From: Methylobacterium aerolatum
GTDB lineage: Bacteria > Pseudomonadota > Alphaproteobacteria > Rhizobiales > Beijerinckiaceae
Reading direction: 5' to 3'
Assembly (NCBI RefSeq): GCF_022179085.1
Contig: NZ_BPQE01000016.1
Location: 90,424-154,423 of the forward strand
DNA length: 64,000 nt
Part shown: piece after piece, positions 1 to 9,379 of the stretch
Position numbering within the stretch: position 1 is the first letter of the stretch
Layout: the number at the start of each line of letters is the position of its first letter
Made by a program: the position numbers and the translations under genes
The notes under the pieces: model-generated
What the model was told of the DNA's origin: nothing
Database searches by the model: none
What the model saw: the letters and a program-made list of their open reading frames with translations, nothing else

Positions 1-410
1 TCGGCGGCGCCAGCCTTTGGGCCATGACCGCGCCCAAGCGCAGCGAGGCCGAGTACAAGGCGGTCGCCGCCTTCTACGGCTTCATCTCCAAGCCCGAGCA
101 GGTCTCCCTCTACGCCCAGCATACGGGCTACGTGCCCGTGACGGTGGCGGGCTACGAGGCCACGAAGCAATCCGGCTACTTCGACAAGAACCCCGGCACG
201 GACGTGCCCGCCCGGCAGCTCTCGCGGGGCGAACTCACCCCGAACTCGCGGGGCCTGCGGCTCGGCCGCCTGCCGGAGATCCGCGCGATCCTCTACGAGG
301 AGATCGAGAAGGCCCTCCAGGGCCAGCAGACCGCGCAAGCGGCGATGGACAGCGCCACGGCGCGGGGCAACCGCGTCCTGCGCGAGTTCCAGAAGTCGGC
401 CAAGGGTTGA
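1..410 (+). CDS. ugpB: sn-glycerol-3-phosphate ABC transporter substrate-binding protein, C-terminal part (5' truncated by window)
   Basis: The frame is open from the first bases, reading GGASLWAM before the first internal ATG at 24, so the gene begins outside the window. About 136 C-terminal residues are present. The text fits the end of UgpB: GGASLWAM is its typical ligand-binding segment, followed by a helical C-terminus (PEIRAILYEEIEKALQGQ). UgpB is the periplasmic receptor for glycerol-3-phosphate and glycerophosphodiesters. The next three genes encode the two permeases and the ATPase in the expected order, which supports the call more than the fragment alone does. Confidence 0.85.
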   Translation, partial: GGASLWAMTAPKRSEAEYKAVAAFYGFISKPEQVSLYAQHTGYVPVTVAGYEATKQSGYFDKNPGTDVPARQLSRGELTPNSRGLRLGRLPEIRAILYEEIEKALQGQQTAQAAMDSATARGNRVLREFQKSAKG

Positions 411-451
411 CGACGGGCTAAGGGCGGGCTGAGGCGGCGGGCTTTTCGACC

Positions 452-1333
452 ATGGAACGACGCACCCTGTTTCCGGGCCGGCTCCTGCCGGCCCTCCTCA
501 TCCTGCCGCAGCTGGTGCTGACCTTCGTCTTCTTCCTGTGGCCCGCCCTTCAGGCGATCAAATCGAGCCTGGAGCGGGAGGACGCCTTCGGCACGAGCAC
601 CGAGTTCGTCGGCCTGGAGAACTTCGCGGACCTGTTCAACGACCCGCTCTACCTCGCGGCGATCGGGCGGACGGCGGTGTTCTGCGCGGGCGTCACCGCC
701 GTGTCGATCGGCGTGGCGCTGCTGCTCGCCGTGCTGGCCGATACCGAGATCCGGGGCCGGGCCTTCTACCGCACCATGCTGATCTGGCCCTATGCGGTGG
801 CGCCCGCCATGTCGGCGGTGCTGTGGGTGCTGATGTTCCACCCGCAGATCGGCCTCGTCGGCGCGTTCCTGAACCGGATCGGCATCGGCTGGGACTACAA
901 GCTCGACGGCACGCAGGCGATGCTCCTGGTGATCCTGGCCGCCGCCTGGAAGCAGATCAGCTACAACTTCATCTTCTTCCTGGCCGGGCTCCAGGCGATC
1001 CCGAAGACCATCATCGAGGCGGCGCGGATCGACGGTGCCCGGGGCTTCCGCCGGTTCCGCACCATCATCCTGCCCCTGCTGATGCCGACGGTGTACTTCC
1101 TGCTGGTCGTGGACCTCGTCTACGCGGCCTTCGATACCTTCGCGACGGTCTACGCGGTGAACGGCGGCGGCCCCGGCCAATCGACTCAGACGCTGGTGCT
1201 GAAGGTCTATCTGGACGGCATCGTCAACGCGAATATCGGCTCGTCCTCGGCCCAATCCGTGGTGCTGATGGTCGGCGTCATCGTGCTCTGCGCCATCCAG
1301 TTCCGCTTCCTCGGGCGCAAGGCCGTGACATGA
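452..1333 (+). CDS. ugpA: sn-glycerol-3-phosphate ABC transporter permease UgpA
   Basis: The 293-aa inner-membrane protein has about six hydrophobic segments, the first directly after the N-terminus ([20 protein letters not shown]). The EAA loop that docks the ATPase is visible near residues 189-203 ([14 protein letters not shown]). Length and motif fit MalF/UgpA-type permeases. It starts 41 bp after ugpB, and its stop overlaps the ugpE start in ATGA, so translation is probably coupled. Substrate is inferred from operon order (B-A-E-C) and the UgpB-like receptor; a related sugar importer cannot be excluded from the permease alone. Confidence 0.9.
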   Translation: MERRTLFPGRLLPALLILPQLVLTFVFFLWPALQAIKSSLEREDAFGTSTEFVGLENFADLFNDPLYLAAIGRTAVFCAGVTAVSIGVALLLAVLADTEIRGRAFYRTMLIWPYAVAPAMSAVLWVLMFHPQIGLVGAFLNRIGIGWDYKLDGTQAMLLVILAAAWKQISYNFIFFLAGLQAIPKTIIEAARIDGARGFRRFRTIILPLLMPTVYFLLVVDLVYAAFDTFATVYAVNGGGPGQSTQTLVLKVYLDGIVNANIGSSSAQSVVLMVGVIVLCAIQFRFLGRKAVT

Positions 1334-2154
1334 CGGGCCGGTTCATCCCCCATGCCGTCCTGACCCTCGCGGTCCTGCTCTTCGCTCTGCCGATCTGGAT
1401 CGCCATCGCGGGCTCGACGCAGGATTCCGCCGTGATCGCCCGGGGCGAGCTCTCGCTCATCCCGGACCTGGCGGGCCTCGGCGTCTACCGCGACGTGCTG
1501 CTGCACGGCTCGGCCGGGGCCGGGCCGGTCTGGCGGGCGCTCCTCGTCTCGGCGGGGATGGCGCTCGTCATCGCGCTCGGCAAGATCGCCCTGTCGCTGC
1601 CCTCGGCCTACGCCGTGACCTTCTTCCGCTTCCCCTTCCGCATGACGGCCTTCTGGCTGATCTTCCTCACCCTGATGCTGCCGGTGGAAGTGCGGCTGAT
1701 CCCGACCTTCCAGGTCATGTCGAACCTCGACCTCATCAACAGCTTCACGGGGCTGACCCTGCCGCTCGTCGCCTCCGCGACGGCGACGCTCTTGTTCCGC
1801 CAGACCTTCCTCGCCATCCCCGACGAGCTCGTGGAGGCGGCGCGGATGGACGGGGCCGGCCCCTTGCGCTTCCTGCGGGACATCCTGATCCCGGTTTCGG
1901 GCGCCAACATCGCGGCGCTGTTCGTGATCCTGTTCGTCTACGGCTGGAACCAGTACCTCTGGCCGCTCCTCGTGGCGACGGACCCGAAGCTCGACACGGT
2001 GGTGATCGGGATCGTCAAGATGATCGGGCTCGATACGGCGACGGAATGGAACAAGGTCATGGCCACGGCCGTGCTGGCGCTGATCCCGCCAGTGGCGGTG
2101 GTGCTCCTGATGCAGCGCTGGTTCGTGAAGGGCCTTACCGAGGGGGACAAGTGA
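1330..2154 (+). CDS. ugpE: sn-glycerol-3-phosphate ABC transporter permease UgpE
   Basis: The 274-aa MalG-type permease partners UgpA. The frame is open much further upstream, but the ATG at 1330 overlaps the ugpA stop (ATGA) and opens with a transmembrane helix ([19 protein letters not shown]), so that start is chosen. The EAA loop begins near residue 169 ([20 protein letters not shown]). The C-terminus VKGLTEGDK is typical of MalG/UgpE proteins. Its last base is also the first base of the ugpC start codon, continuing the tight operon. Confidence 0.9.
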   Translation: MTGRFIPHAVLTLAVLLFALPIWIAIAGSTQDSAVIARGELSLIPDLAGLGVYRDVLLHGSAGAGPVWRALLVSAGMALVIALGKIALSLPSAYAVTFFRFPFRMTAFWLIFLTLMLPVEVRLIPTFQVMSNLDLINSFTGLTLPLVASATATLLFRQTFLAIPDELVEAARMDGAGPLRFLRDILIPVSGANIAALFVILFVYGWNQYLWPLLVATDPKLDTVVIGIVKMIGLDTATEWNKVMATAVLALIPPVAVVLLMQRWFVKGLTEGDK

Positions 2155-3218
2155 TGGCGGGCCTGAGGCTCGAGGGCCTGCGCAAGAGTTTCGGCCAGAA
2201 CGAGATCCTGAAGGGTGTCGATCTCACCCTCGCGGACGGCGAGATGCTGGTGATCGTCGGCGCCTCGGGCTGCGGGAAATCCACCCTGCTGCGCCTCGTG
2301 GCGGGGCTGGAGACGCCGACCGCCGGGCGCATCCTCATCGACGGGCGCGACGTCACCCGGCTCGACCCGTCCGAGCGCGACATCGCGATGGTGTTCCAGA
2401 ACTACGCGCTCTACCCGCACATGAGCGTGTTCGAGAACATGGCCTACGGCCTGAAGATCCGCGGCCTGCCCAAGGCCGGGATCCGCGCGAAGGTCGATGC
2501 CGCCTCGGCGCTGCTGGGCCTCGACGCCCTCCTCGACCGCAAGCCGCGCCAGCTCTCAGGCGGCCAGCGCCAGCGCGTCGCCATGGGGCGGGCCATCGTG
2601 CGCGACCCGAAGCTCTTCCTGTTCGACGAGCCGCTCTCGAACCTCGATGCCAAGCTCCGCGTGCAGATGCGCGGCGAGATCCGCCGCCTCCAGCGCCGCC
2701 TGAAGGTCACGAGCCTCTACGTCACCCACGATCAGGTGGAGGCGATGACGCTGGGCGACCGGCTGCTGGTGATGCACCAGGGCGTGCCGGTGCAGCTCGC
2801 GACGCCCACCGAGGTGTTCGAGCGCCCCGCCGACACCTACGTCGCCGGCTTCATCGGCTCTCCCGCGATGAACCTCCTCCCCGGCACGCTCGGCCGGAAC
2901 GGCACGGCGGTGAGCCTGGAGGGCACCGAGGTCGGCCTCGGCACCCGGCGCTACGCCCTGCCCGACGGCCACGGGGTGATTCTCGGCATCCGGCCGGAGC
3001 ACGTCGCCCTCGACCCGTCCGGCCGGGAATGGCCCGTCGAGGTGGTGGAACTCCTCGGCTCGGAGACGCTGATCCATGCCGGGCGCACCGGCGCCGCGAC
3101 GCTGACCCTGCGCCTCGCCAACGGCGCGCCCGTGGGCGAGGCGGTGCGGGTGTCCTTTCCGCCGGAACACCTGCACCTGTTCGACCGGGCGACGGGCCTG
3201 AGGCTCGACCCAGCCTGA
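2154..3218 (+). CDS. ugpC: sn-glycerol-3-phosphate ABC transporter ATP-binding protein UgpC
   Basis: The 354-aa MalK/UgpC-family ATPase energises import through UgpAE. Visible motifs are Walker [10 protein letters not shown] (36-44), Q-loop [13 protein letters not shown], signature LSGGQ (134-138), Walker B FLFDEP (155-160) followed by SNLDAKLR, and the switch H in [14 protein letters not shown]-terminal TOBE-like regulatory domain follows (GIRPEHVAL). The ATG at 2154 overlaps the ugpE stop. The gene ends 7 bp before the convergent NCS1 permease stop, leaving almost no room for a terminator. Confidence 0.92.
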   Translation: MAGLRLEGLRKSFGQNEILKGVDLTLADGEMLVIVGASGCGKSTLLRLVAGLETPTAGRILIDGRDVTRLDPSERDIAMVFQNYALYPHMSVFENMAYGLKIRGLPKAGIRAKVDAASALLGLDALLDRKPRQLSGGQRQRVAMGRAIVRDPKLFLFDEPLSNLDAKLRVQMRGEIRRLQRRLKVTSLYVTHDQVEAMTLGDRLLVMHQGVPVQLATPTEVFERPADTYVAGFIGSPAMNLLPGTLGRNGTAVSLEGTEVGLGTRRYALPDGHGVILGIRPEHVALDPSGREWPVEVVELLGSETLIHAGRTGAATLTLRLANGAPVGEAVRVSFPPEHLHLFDRATGLRLDPA

Positions 3219-3225
3219 CAACCCC

Positions 3226-4725
3226 TCAGACCAGGGCCGGCGCGGCCTGCGGCTGGCGCTTCATCAGCTGGGTGTAGAGCAGGTAGCCCAGCCCGCAGCC
3301 GATGAACCACGTGAAGTTCGCGAGCCCTTCGAGGCCGGGCATCACCGCGCAGAGCACCGGCACGGCCGCCGAGGGGATGATCGTGAGCACCGCCGCACGG
3401 TTGTAGCCGTTGGCGTACCAATACGCGCCCGTGGGCCTCATCGTGTAGAGGTCGTCCACGATCACGCGCTGCCGCTTCACGGCGTAGAAGTCGGCGATGA
3501 GGATGCCGAACAGCGGCCCGATGAACGCGCCGAGCACATCGAGCGTGTAATGGATCACGGCGGGGTTGTTGTAGAGGTTCCACGGCGTGATGAAGACCGA
3601 GGCCACCGCCGCGATCATCCCGCCCATCCGCCAGGAGATCACCTTCGGCGCCACGTTCGAGAAGTCGAAGGCCGGCGAGACGAAGTTGGCGACGATGTTG
3701 ATGCCGATCGTGGCCGTCACGAAGGTGAGTGCGCCGAGCACGACGGCGACATCGCTGTCGATCCGGCTCACGGTCTCGACGGGGTCGGTGATGAGCTGCC
3801 CGAAGACCGGCAGGGTCGCGGAGGTGGTGATGACGGTGAGCAGCGAGAAGCCGAGGAAGTTCACCGGCAGGCCCCAGAAGTTGCCCTTCTTCACCGCCGC
3901 GAAGGACTGGCCGTAGCGCGAAAAATCGCCGAAATTCAGCATCGGGCCGGAGAAATAGGACACGACCAGAGCGATCGCGTTGATCATCACCGGCAGGGCA
4001 TCCCATCCGGTGTATTTCACCGCGCCGAGGGTGAGCCCGATGTTGCCGATCCCCGCCCGGGCGACGAGGTAGACCGCGAGGGCGATCATCACCACGTAGA
4101 CCGCCGGGCCCGCCCAATCGATGAAGACGCGGATCGCCTCCATGCCGCGCCAGAATACCAGCGCCTGGAGGACCCACAGGGTCATGAAGGAGGCCCAGCC
4201 CAGCGTCGAGAGCCCGGCGAAGCCGTGGCGGCTGAGGTCCGCGTAGGGGGCCAGTTCGGGCCAGAAGCGCAGGGCCACCACCATGAAGGCGGCCGAGGCG
4301 AGGTAGGTCTGGATGCCGTACCACGCCACCGCGATCAGCCCGCGGATGATGGCCGGGATGTTGGCGCCCTTTACGCCGAATGAGGCGCGGCAGATCACCG
4401 GATAGGGCGTGCCCGTCACCTGGCTCGGCTTGGCGACGAGGTTGCAGAAGAATTGGACGATGAGAATGCCCACCACCAGGGCGATGAGCACCTGCCAGCT
4501 CACGAGCCCGAGGGAGAACAGGCTGCCCGCCGTGACGTAGCCGCCGACACTGTGCACGTCCGACATCCAGAAGGCGAAGATGTTGTAGGCGCCCCAGGTC
4601 TGCTTCCGCAGCGGCGCGAGATCCTCGTTCACGAGGTTCTCGTCGTAGGACGGCTTCATGAGAATGGCGGAGTGATCGTCGCCGATGGCGCCTTCCGACG
4701 CGATGGGTGTAGCGTGTGCGTGCAT
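3226..4725 (-). CDS. NCS1-family nucleobase/hydantoin/allantoin permease
   Basis: The 499-aa inner-membrane transporter has about twelve hydrophobic segments. The N-terminal text LRKQTWGAYNIFAFWMSDVHSVGGY is characteristic of the NCS1 family (Mhp1, PucI, Fur-type), which imports nucleobases, hydantoins or allantoin by cation symport. The adjacent divergent gene is an Asp/Glu/hydantoin racemase, which favours a hydantoin or allantoin-like substrate; that is inference from context. The start lies after a G-rich stretch that could serve as ribosome binding site. The 154-bp gap to the racemase probably holds divergent promoters. Confidence 0.88.
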   Translation of the reverse strand: MHAHATPIASEGAIGDDHSAILMKPSYDENLVNEDLAPLRKQTWGAYNIFAFWMSDVHSVGGYVTAGSLFSLGLVSWQVLIALVVGILIVQFFCNLVAKPSQVTGTPYPVICRASFGVKGANIPAIIRGLIAVAWYGIQTYLASAAFMVVALRFWPELAPYADLSRHGFAGLSTLGWASFMTLWVLQALVFWRGMEAIRVFIDWAGPAVYVVMIALAVYLVARAGIGNIGLTLGAVKYTGWDALPVMINAIALVVSYFSGPMLNFGDFSRYGQSFAAVKKGNFWGLPVNFLGFSLLTVITTSATLPVFGQLITDPVETVSRIDSDVAVVLGALTFVTATIGINIVANFVSPAFDFSNVAPKVISWRMGGMIAAVASVFITPWNLYNNPAVIHYTLDVLGAFIGPLFGILIADFYAVKRQRVIVDDLYTMRPTGAYWYANGYNRAAVLTIIPSAAVPVLCAVMPGLEGLANFTWFIGCGLGYLLYTQLMKRQPQAAPALV

Positions 4726-4879
4726 TGTTCGGCCCCCCGAAACCCGACTTTACGCAGGCCGCGGGGGGCCGCAAGCACCGTGCCATGATTTTGCGGAGCA
4801 CGGCGCAACGAAACCTGTCGGAGACGGGCGCAAGTGAGTGTCGCCCCGTGCCGCGAGACAATCCGGGTGAAGGGCGACT

Positions 4880-5608
4880 ATGCGCATTCTGCTGATCAAT
4901 CCCAATACCAGCGCGGAGATCACCGCCCTCATCGCCGGGCATGTCGGCACGATGGTCGGGTCGCGGGCGGAATTGAAGCCGGTCACGGCGCGGTTCGGCG
5001 CGCGCTACATCGCGAGCCGCGCTGCCCTCGCCATCGCGGGGCACGCCGCCCTCGATTGCCTCTCCGAGCACGTCGCGGGGTGCGACGTCGCCTTCCTGGG
5101 TTGCTTCGGCGATCCCGGGCTGCTCGCCCTGCAGGAGGTCTCCCCCGTGCCGGTGGTCGGCATGGTGGAGGCGTCCTGCCGGGCGGCGCGGCGGATCGGC
5201 CGGTATGGAATCGTGACGGGCGGCGTCCTGTGGGAGCCGATCCTCAACGAGGTCGTGGCCGGGCTCGGCCTCGCGGAGGGCTTCACCGGCGTGCGCACCC
5301 TGGCCCTCACGGGCGGCGACATCGCGCGCGACCCCGGAGCCGCCATCCCGCTGCTTGCGGAGGCCTGCCGGGCCTGTGCCGCGCAGGACGGGGCCGAGGC
5401 GGTCATCCTCGGCGGCGCCGCCCTCGCGGGCCTCGCCCCCCTCGTGCAGCCCTCGGTTCCGGTGCCGGTGATCTGCTCCGTCGAGGCGGGCGCGGCGGCG
5501 ACCCTGGCGGCGGGCGCCGTCAACGCCCGGCGCGCGCCCGTCACCGTGGAGAGCGTCGGCCTCTCGGTCCCCCTCCACGCCCTGCTGGCGCGGGATCCGG
5601 GCGCCTGA
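4880..5608 (+). CDS. Asp/Glu/hydantoin racemase family protein lacking the second catalytic cysteine
   Basis: The 242-aa cytoplasmic enzyme begins RILLINPNTS, the hallmark of hydantoin racemases, preceded by AAGGG six bases before ATG. The family uses two cysteines to move a proton across the chiral carbon. The first is present (Cys75 in LGCFGDP). At the second site, where the family has LGCAGM, this protein reads ILGGAAL, with Gly179 instead of Cys. One-cysteine members such as arylmalonate decarboxylase catalyse other chemistry, so racemase activity is doubtful. The divergent NCS1 permease suggests a substrate imported as hydantoin, allantoin or similar. Confidence 0.85.
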   Translation: MRILLINPNTSAEITALIAGHVGTMVGSRAELKPVTARFGARYIASRAALAIAGHAALDCLSEHVAGCDVAFLGCFGDPGLLALQEVSPVPVVGMVEASCRAARRIGRYGIVTGGVLWEPILNEVVAGLGLAEGFTGVRTLALTGGDIARDPGAAIPLLAEACRACAAQDGAEAVILGGAALAGLAPLVQPSVPVPVICSVEAGAAATLAAGAVNARRAPVTVESVGLSVPLHALLARDPGA

Positions 5609-5616
5609 GCGGCAGG

Positions 5617-5643
5617 CCGACGGGGCGGTGGCCGCCCCGTCGG
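5617..5643. terminator. Bidirectional hairpin terminator between racemase and FadL genes
   Basis: A perfect 12-bp inverted repeat CCGACGGGGCGG/CCGCCCCGTCGG with a 3-nt loop sits in the 44-bp gap between two convergent genes. There is no long T run, as is common in high-GC genomes. Confidence 0.7.
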
Positions 5644-5652
5644 TCCCGGGCG

Positions 5653-6972
5653 TCAGTCCTTGCGCACGAGCAGTGCGGGGGCCGGGGGCGGCGGGGCGCC
5701 GAAGACGTAGCGGAAGCCCACCGAGACGATGTCGGCGCTCGAATCCACCACGCCCGCGAAGGCGATGTTGTTGACGTTGTAGTCGCGCCCGAGCCCGGCC
5801 AGGATCCGCGAGCGGTCCAGGAAGAAGTGCGAATAGGCGAGGTTGAAGGTCAGCTGCTGGCTCCAGCGGTAGCTTGCGCCGAAGGAGGCGATGTAGCGGT
5901 CGCCGTCCGGCAGGCGGACGGAGCGGTTCGTGAAGTCGATGGGCGAAACCTCGTAGCCGAAGCCGGCCCGCAGGGTCAGCGCCGGATTCACGTCGTACTC
6001 GCCGCCGATCGAGTAGAGGAACCCGTCCTTGTAGTTGAGGGGCAGGTTGTTGACCGTCACGCCCCGCGTTTTCGAGACGATGCCGATGGAGCCGAGCCTC
6101 GACCAGTTGTCCCACTCGAAGCCGAGGTTGACCCGCGCCACGGGGCTGATCGCCTGGGTGAGGCCCACGCTCAGCTTCTCCGGCGTGTTCAGCCGGGCGC
6201 GGACCTGCCCGGCGAGCGGCGCCAGGGCCAGGATCGGCACGCCGATGGAGCCGTCGATGTCGTGGTGCACCGAGGAGCGGTAGCCGATGCCCAGCGCCGT
6301 GCCGGCCCAGGGCGTGATCGTGGCGCCCGCCGTGAAGCCGACGCCCCAGGATTCGCCCTTGAGGAAGGAGCTCGGATAGGTCTGCGGCAGAAGCCCCGGC
6401 AGCGGCAGCGCCTGCCGCAGGGTCAGGCGGAAGTATTCGATGTTCGGCCCGGCGGCGATGGACAGCCACTCGTTGACCTTGAACGCCAGAACCGGGTTGA
6501 ACGCCAGGGAGAAGATGCGCGACGAGCGGCCGTAGACCTCGCCCGCCCAGACTTGGTTCGGCTTCGTCACGAGGCCGAAGGGCGCGCCCGTCGAGAGGCC
6601 GAGCCAGAGGCGGTCGCTGAGCTGGTACGAGGTCGCCCCGGCGGGCACCACCGCGCCCTGACCGATGTCGCCGGAGTCGCCGAGCTGGGCGAAGGCGGGG
6701 TTGGTGCCGGCCACCGGGGTGATGCGCGAGGAGAGACCGATATAGGTGAGGTTCTGCTCCGAGACGAAGCCGGGGCTCATCGTGATGACGGCCGGGTTCC
6801 AGAACATGGAGGAGAGGCCGCCCGAGCCCGCCGCCGCGCCCGCGAAGGACAACCCTTGCGCCTGCGTGCTCTGTTCGCGGATCCCGAAGGCACCGGCAAA
6901 AGCCGCCGTCCCGCCCAGCATCGTCGCCAACAGCGTCGCCGCCCCGATCCGGGCGCCAAGCAACGTCCTCAT
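5653..6972 (-). CDS. FadL/OmpP1/TodX-family outer-membrane transporter
   Basis: The 439-aa protein has a signal peptide (LLGARIGAATLLATMLGGTAAFA) and the N-terminal hatch text of FadL porins: AFGIREQSTQAQGLSFAG, then SSMFWNPAV. The remainder alternates like a 14-strand barrel and ends in an aromatic strand, VSVGFRYVFG. FadL proteins carry long-chain fatty acids or other hydrophobic compounds across the outer membrane. The location beside a beta-oxidation cluster makes fatty-acid uptake the natural role. A strong ribosome binding site (GGGGAGGGAACGA) precedes ATG. The acidic C-terminus after APPPPAPALLV is unusual but short. Confidence 0.88.
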   Translation of the reverse strand: MRTLLGARIGAATLLATMLGGTAAFAGAFGIREQSTQAQGLSFAGAAAGSGGLSSMFWNPAVITMSPGFVSEQNLTYIGLSSRITPVAGTNPAFAQLGDSGDIGQGAVVPAGATSYQLSDRLWLGLSTGAPFGLVTKPNQVWAGEVYGRSSRIFSLAFNPVLAFKVNEWLSIAAGPNIEYFRLTLRQALPLPGLLPQTYPSSFLKGESWGVGFTAGATITPWAGTALGIGYRSSVHHDIDGSIGVPILALAPLAGQVRARLNTPEKLSVGLTQAISPVARVNLGFEWDNWSRLGSIGIVSKTRGVTVNNLPLNYKDGFLYSIGGEYDVNPALTLRAGFGYEVSPIDFTNRSVRLPDGDRYIASFGASYRWSQQLTFNLAYSHFFLDRSRILAGLGRDYNVNNIAFAGVVDSSADIVSVGFRYVFGAPPPPAPALLVRKD

Positions 6973-7557
6973 TTCGTTCCCTCCCCAAGCATCGATGAGC
7001 CCGCTATCCGGGTCTTTTACTATGGCGATAGTCTATTCGTGCACTTTGGCGGCACGTTAATTCCGGCGAGATCGGTCTCTCCAAGCATCGGGCGTGCCGC
7101 ACAATGCTTTCGGCCAGACCTTCCGTATAGGTGAAGACGCTGCCGAAAGCGGAAAAAAATTGCAAGGCCGTTCGACGCCGTGCGACGGCGCGCGCGGGGC
7201 GTTTGCCTCCCCTTGTGACATTTCAACCGCACCCCGCCGCCGGGGACGGCATACCTCCAGGCTTCCGGTCGGCATTATGCTTCCTTCCGGACCTCCCTCC
7301 GGGGGCAACCGGGCCGAGCGGCGCGACACCCTTGCGCTGTCGTGACGTAATGGGATACTGCTTGCCGTATACGTCAGGTCTGCGGCGCCGGATCGGCGCC
7401 CGGACGGGGCTTTCTGCAGGGAGGGAGGGGACGATGGCAGCGTGTCGCGCCGTGATCGGCACTTCGCCCCCGCGTGGCCCGGTCCCGCCCGGCGCCGCGG
7501 CGTTGACGCTTCGCGGGCTCCATGGCTACGGTGACCTCGCGCGAGAGAAGGTTACCT
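6973..7557. promoter_or_regulatory. Divergent intergenic region between FadL and MerR genes, no gene seen
   Basis: These 585 bp hold no convincing reading frame on either strand. They must contain the FadL promoter on the minus strand and the promoter of the MerR gene on the plus strand. A TTGACG at 7503-7508, 17 bp before CTACGG, is a weak -35/-10 candidate that would place transcription start shortly before the GTG at 7558. A GTTAC...GTAAC inverted pair spans the MerR start and could be an autoregulatory site; this is speculative. Confidence 0.35.
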
Positions 7558-7962
7558 GTGTCCGAGCCGCTGTACACTGTAACCCAGCTCGCCCAGGACC
7601 TGGGGGTAACGGCGAGGACTGTCCGCTTCTACGAGGACAAGGGGCTGCTGACTCCGCAGCGGGCCGGAAACAACCGGGTCTACAATCATCGCGACCGGGC
7701 GCGGCTGATCCTGATCCTGCGCGGCAAGCGGCTCGGCTTCTCCCTCCGGGAAATCAAGGAATATCTCGACCTCTACGACGCCGACCCGACCCGGCAGGAG
7801 CAGATGCGCGCCCTGCTGAAGAAGGTGCAGGACCGGATCGACAGCTTGGTCGAGCAGGAGCGGGCGCTGGCCGAGACCCTGGCGGAGTTGCGCTCCATCG
7901 CCCAGCAGACGGAAACGGCCCTGGCCGCCCTGCCCCCGGCGCGGAAGGCGCGCGCGCGGTAG
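7558..7962 (+). CDS. MerR-family transcriptional regulator
   Basis: The 134-aa regulator has an N-terminal winged helix (YTVTQLAQDLGVTARTVRFY, then EDKGLLTPQR) and a long C-terminal coiled coil (about 75-125) for dimerisation. No metal-binding cysteines are present, so it is not a metal sensor of the classical type. The GTG at 7558 is preferred over the upstream ATG at 7522 because GAGAAGG lies six bases before it and the homologous region starts just after. MerR proteins near acyl-CoA genes (LiuR type) control branched-chain or fatty-acid oxidation. Local control of the fad genes is inferred from position. Confidence 0.85.
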   Translation: MSEPLYTVTQLAQDLGVTARTVRFYEDKGLLTPQRAGNNRVYNHRDRARLILILRGKRLGFSLREIKEYLDLYDADPTRQEQMRALLKKVQDRIDSLVEQERALAETLAELRSIAQQTETALAALPPARKARAR

Positions 7963-7991
7963 GCGGTCCGGCCCCCTCCGCGTCCTCGCGC

Positions 7992-8012
7992 GCGCAGCGA
8001 AGCAATCCAGGG
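7992..8012. repeat. Partial interspersed palindromic element (GCGAAGCAATCCAGG family)
   Basis: The stretch CAGCGAAGCAATCCAGGG matches one arm of the complete element at 13513-13566 and shares GCGAAGCAAT with the element at 33442. No clear second arm is visible here, so it looks like a degraded copy. Confidence 0.5.
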
Positions 8013-8181
8013 ATCCGCCGCGGCCGGAGATGGCCCTCTGCTCGCACTGGCTTCGCCGTCACCCGCGACGCCGGCGAGGGACCTCGAGCCGGAGCCGATC
8101 AAGTCGGCTCACGCCCCTCCGTCGTTGCGAGGGGATCCATCGACGGGTGTCGCTCGACCCGATCGGCCACGGCTTACGCTT

Positions 8182-8208
8182 CTCCTCGCCCCGCAAGCGG
8201 GGAGAGGA
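8182..8208. repeat. GC-rich inverted repeat upstream of thiolase gene
   Basis: CTCCTCGCCCCGC and GCGGGGAGAGGA form a near-perfect stem around AA, ending 34 bp before the thiolase start. It could be a dispersed palindrome, a terminator of read-through from the MerR gene, or a leader structure; the sequence does not decide. Confidence 0.45.
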
Positions 8209-8242
8209 CGTGCTCCACACCTACCCATCCCGAGAGGATCGC

Positions 8243-9379
8243 ATGACCGACGTCGTGATCGCGGGCTATGCCCGCTCGCCCTTCACGCCCGCCAAGAAGG
8301 GGGCGCTGGCGCGGGTCCGGCCGGACGACCTCGCCGCGCAGGTGGTGCGCAAGCTCGTGGCGGATACCGGCATCCCCTCCAAGGACATCGAGGACCTGAT
8401 CGTCGGCTGCGCCTTCCCCGAGGGCGAGCAGGGCTTCAACGTTGCCCGGCTCATCGGGATGCTGGCGGGCCTCGACCTCAATGTCGGCGGCGTCACGGTG
8501 AACCGTTTCTGCGGCTCCTCCATGCAGTCGGTCCACATGGCGGCCGGGCAGATCGCGCTGGGGGCGGGCGAAGCCTTCCTCTGCGCGGGCGTCGAGAGCA
8601 TGAGCCGCGTGCCGATGATGGGCTTCAACCCGATGCCGAACCCCGCGCTCCATGAGCAGCGGCCCGGCGCCTATATCGGCATGGGCGACACCGCCGAGAA
8701 CGTGGCCCGCCGCTGGGAGATTTCCCGCGCCGAGCAGGAGGCCTTCGCGGTGGACAGCCACCGCAAGGCCGCCGCCGCGCAGGCGCAAGGGCGGCTTTCC
8801 GCCGAGATCGTGCCGATCACGACCAAGGGCGGCACCGTCGAGACGGACGGATGCGTTCGTGCCGATGCCAGCGCCGAGGGGCTCGCCGCCTTGAAGCCCG
8901 CCTTCCAGCAGACGGGAACCGTCACGGCCGGCACCTCCTCGCCGCTCACCGACGGCGCCTCGGCGGTGCTGGTGTGCAGCGACGCCTACGCCCGCCGCGC
9001 CGGCCTGACGCCGCTCGCGCGGGTCGCGGCGGTGGCGATCTCGGGCTGCGAGCCGGAGATCATGGGCATCGGCCCCGTCGCCGCCTCGAAGAAGGCCATG
9101 GCGCGGGCGGGCATCACCGCGGACGCGCTGAGCGTGGTGGAATTGAACGAGGCCTTCGCCGCCCAGGCCATCGCCTGCATCCGCGACCTCGGCCTCGACG
9201 GGACAACCGTCAACATCGACGGCGGCGCCATCGCGCTCGGCCATCCGCTCGGCGCCACGGGCGCGCGCATCGTCGGCAAGGCGGCCTCGCTGCTCGCCCG
9301 CGAGGGCGGCCGCTTCGCGCTGGCGACGCAATGCATCGGCGGCGGCCAGGGCATCGCCACCCTTCTGGAGCGCGTGTGA
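8243..9379 (+). CDS. Acetyl-CoA acyltransferase (3-ketoacyl-CoA thiolase, FadA type)
   Basis: The 378-aa cytoplasmic thiolase performs the last step of beta-oxidation, cleaving 3-ketoacyl-CoA with CoA. All catalytic elements are present: nucleophile Cys90 in NRFCGSSMQ, His334 in GHPLGATGAR, and Cys364 in QCIGGGQG. The frame is open upstream, but ATG at 8243 follows GAGAGGA and begins the standard thiolase N-terminus (MTDVVIAGYARSPF). The next gene overlaps its stop codon. With the following hydratase/dehydrogenase and acyl-CoA dehydrogenase genes it forms a complete oxidation spiral. Confidence 0.93.
   Translation: MTDVVIAGYARSPFTPAKKGALARVRPDDLAAQVVRKLVADTGIPSKDIEDLIVGCAFPEGEQGFNVARLIGMLAGLDLNVGGVTVNRFCGSSMQSVHMAAGQIALGAGEAFLCAGVESMSRVPMMGFNPMPNPALHEQRPGAYIGMGDTAENVARRWEISRAEQEAFAVDSHRKAAAAQAQGRLSAEIVPITTKGGTVETDGCVRADASAEGLAALKPAFQQTGTVTAGTSSPLTDGASAVLVCSDAYARRAGLTPLARVAAVAISGCEPEIMGIGPVAASKKAMARAGITADALSVVELNEAFAAQAIACIRDLGLDGTTVNIDGGAIALGHPLGATGARIVGKAASLLAREGGRFALATQCIGGGQGIATLLERV

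Noticed and set aside
2951-6988. 1345-aa open frame on the minus strand
   Set aside because: It is a shadow across ugpC, the NCS1 permease and the FadL gene. Its translation is Arg/Gly/Pro-rich low complexity, while the frames chosen show full family motifs.
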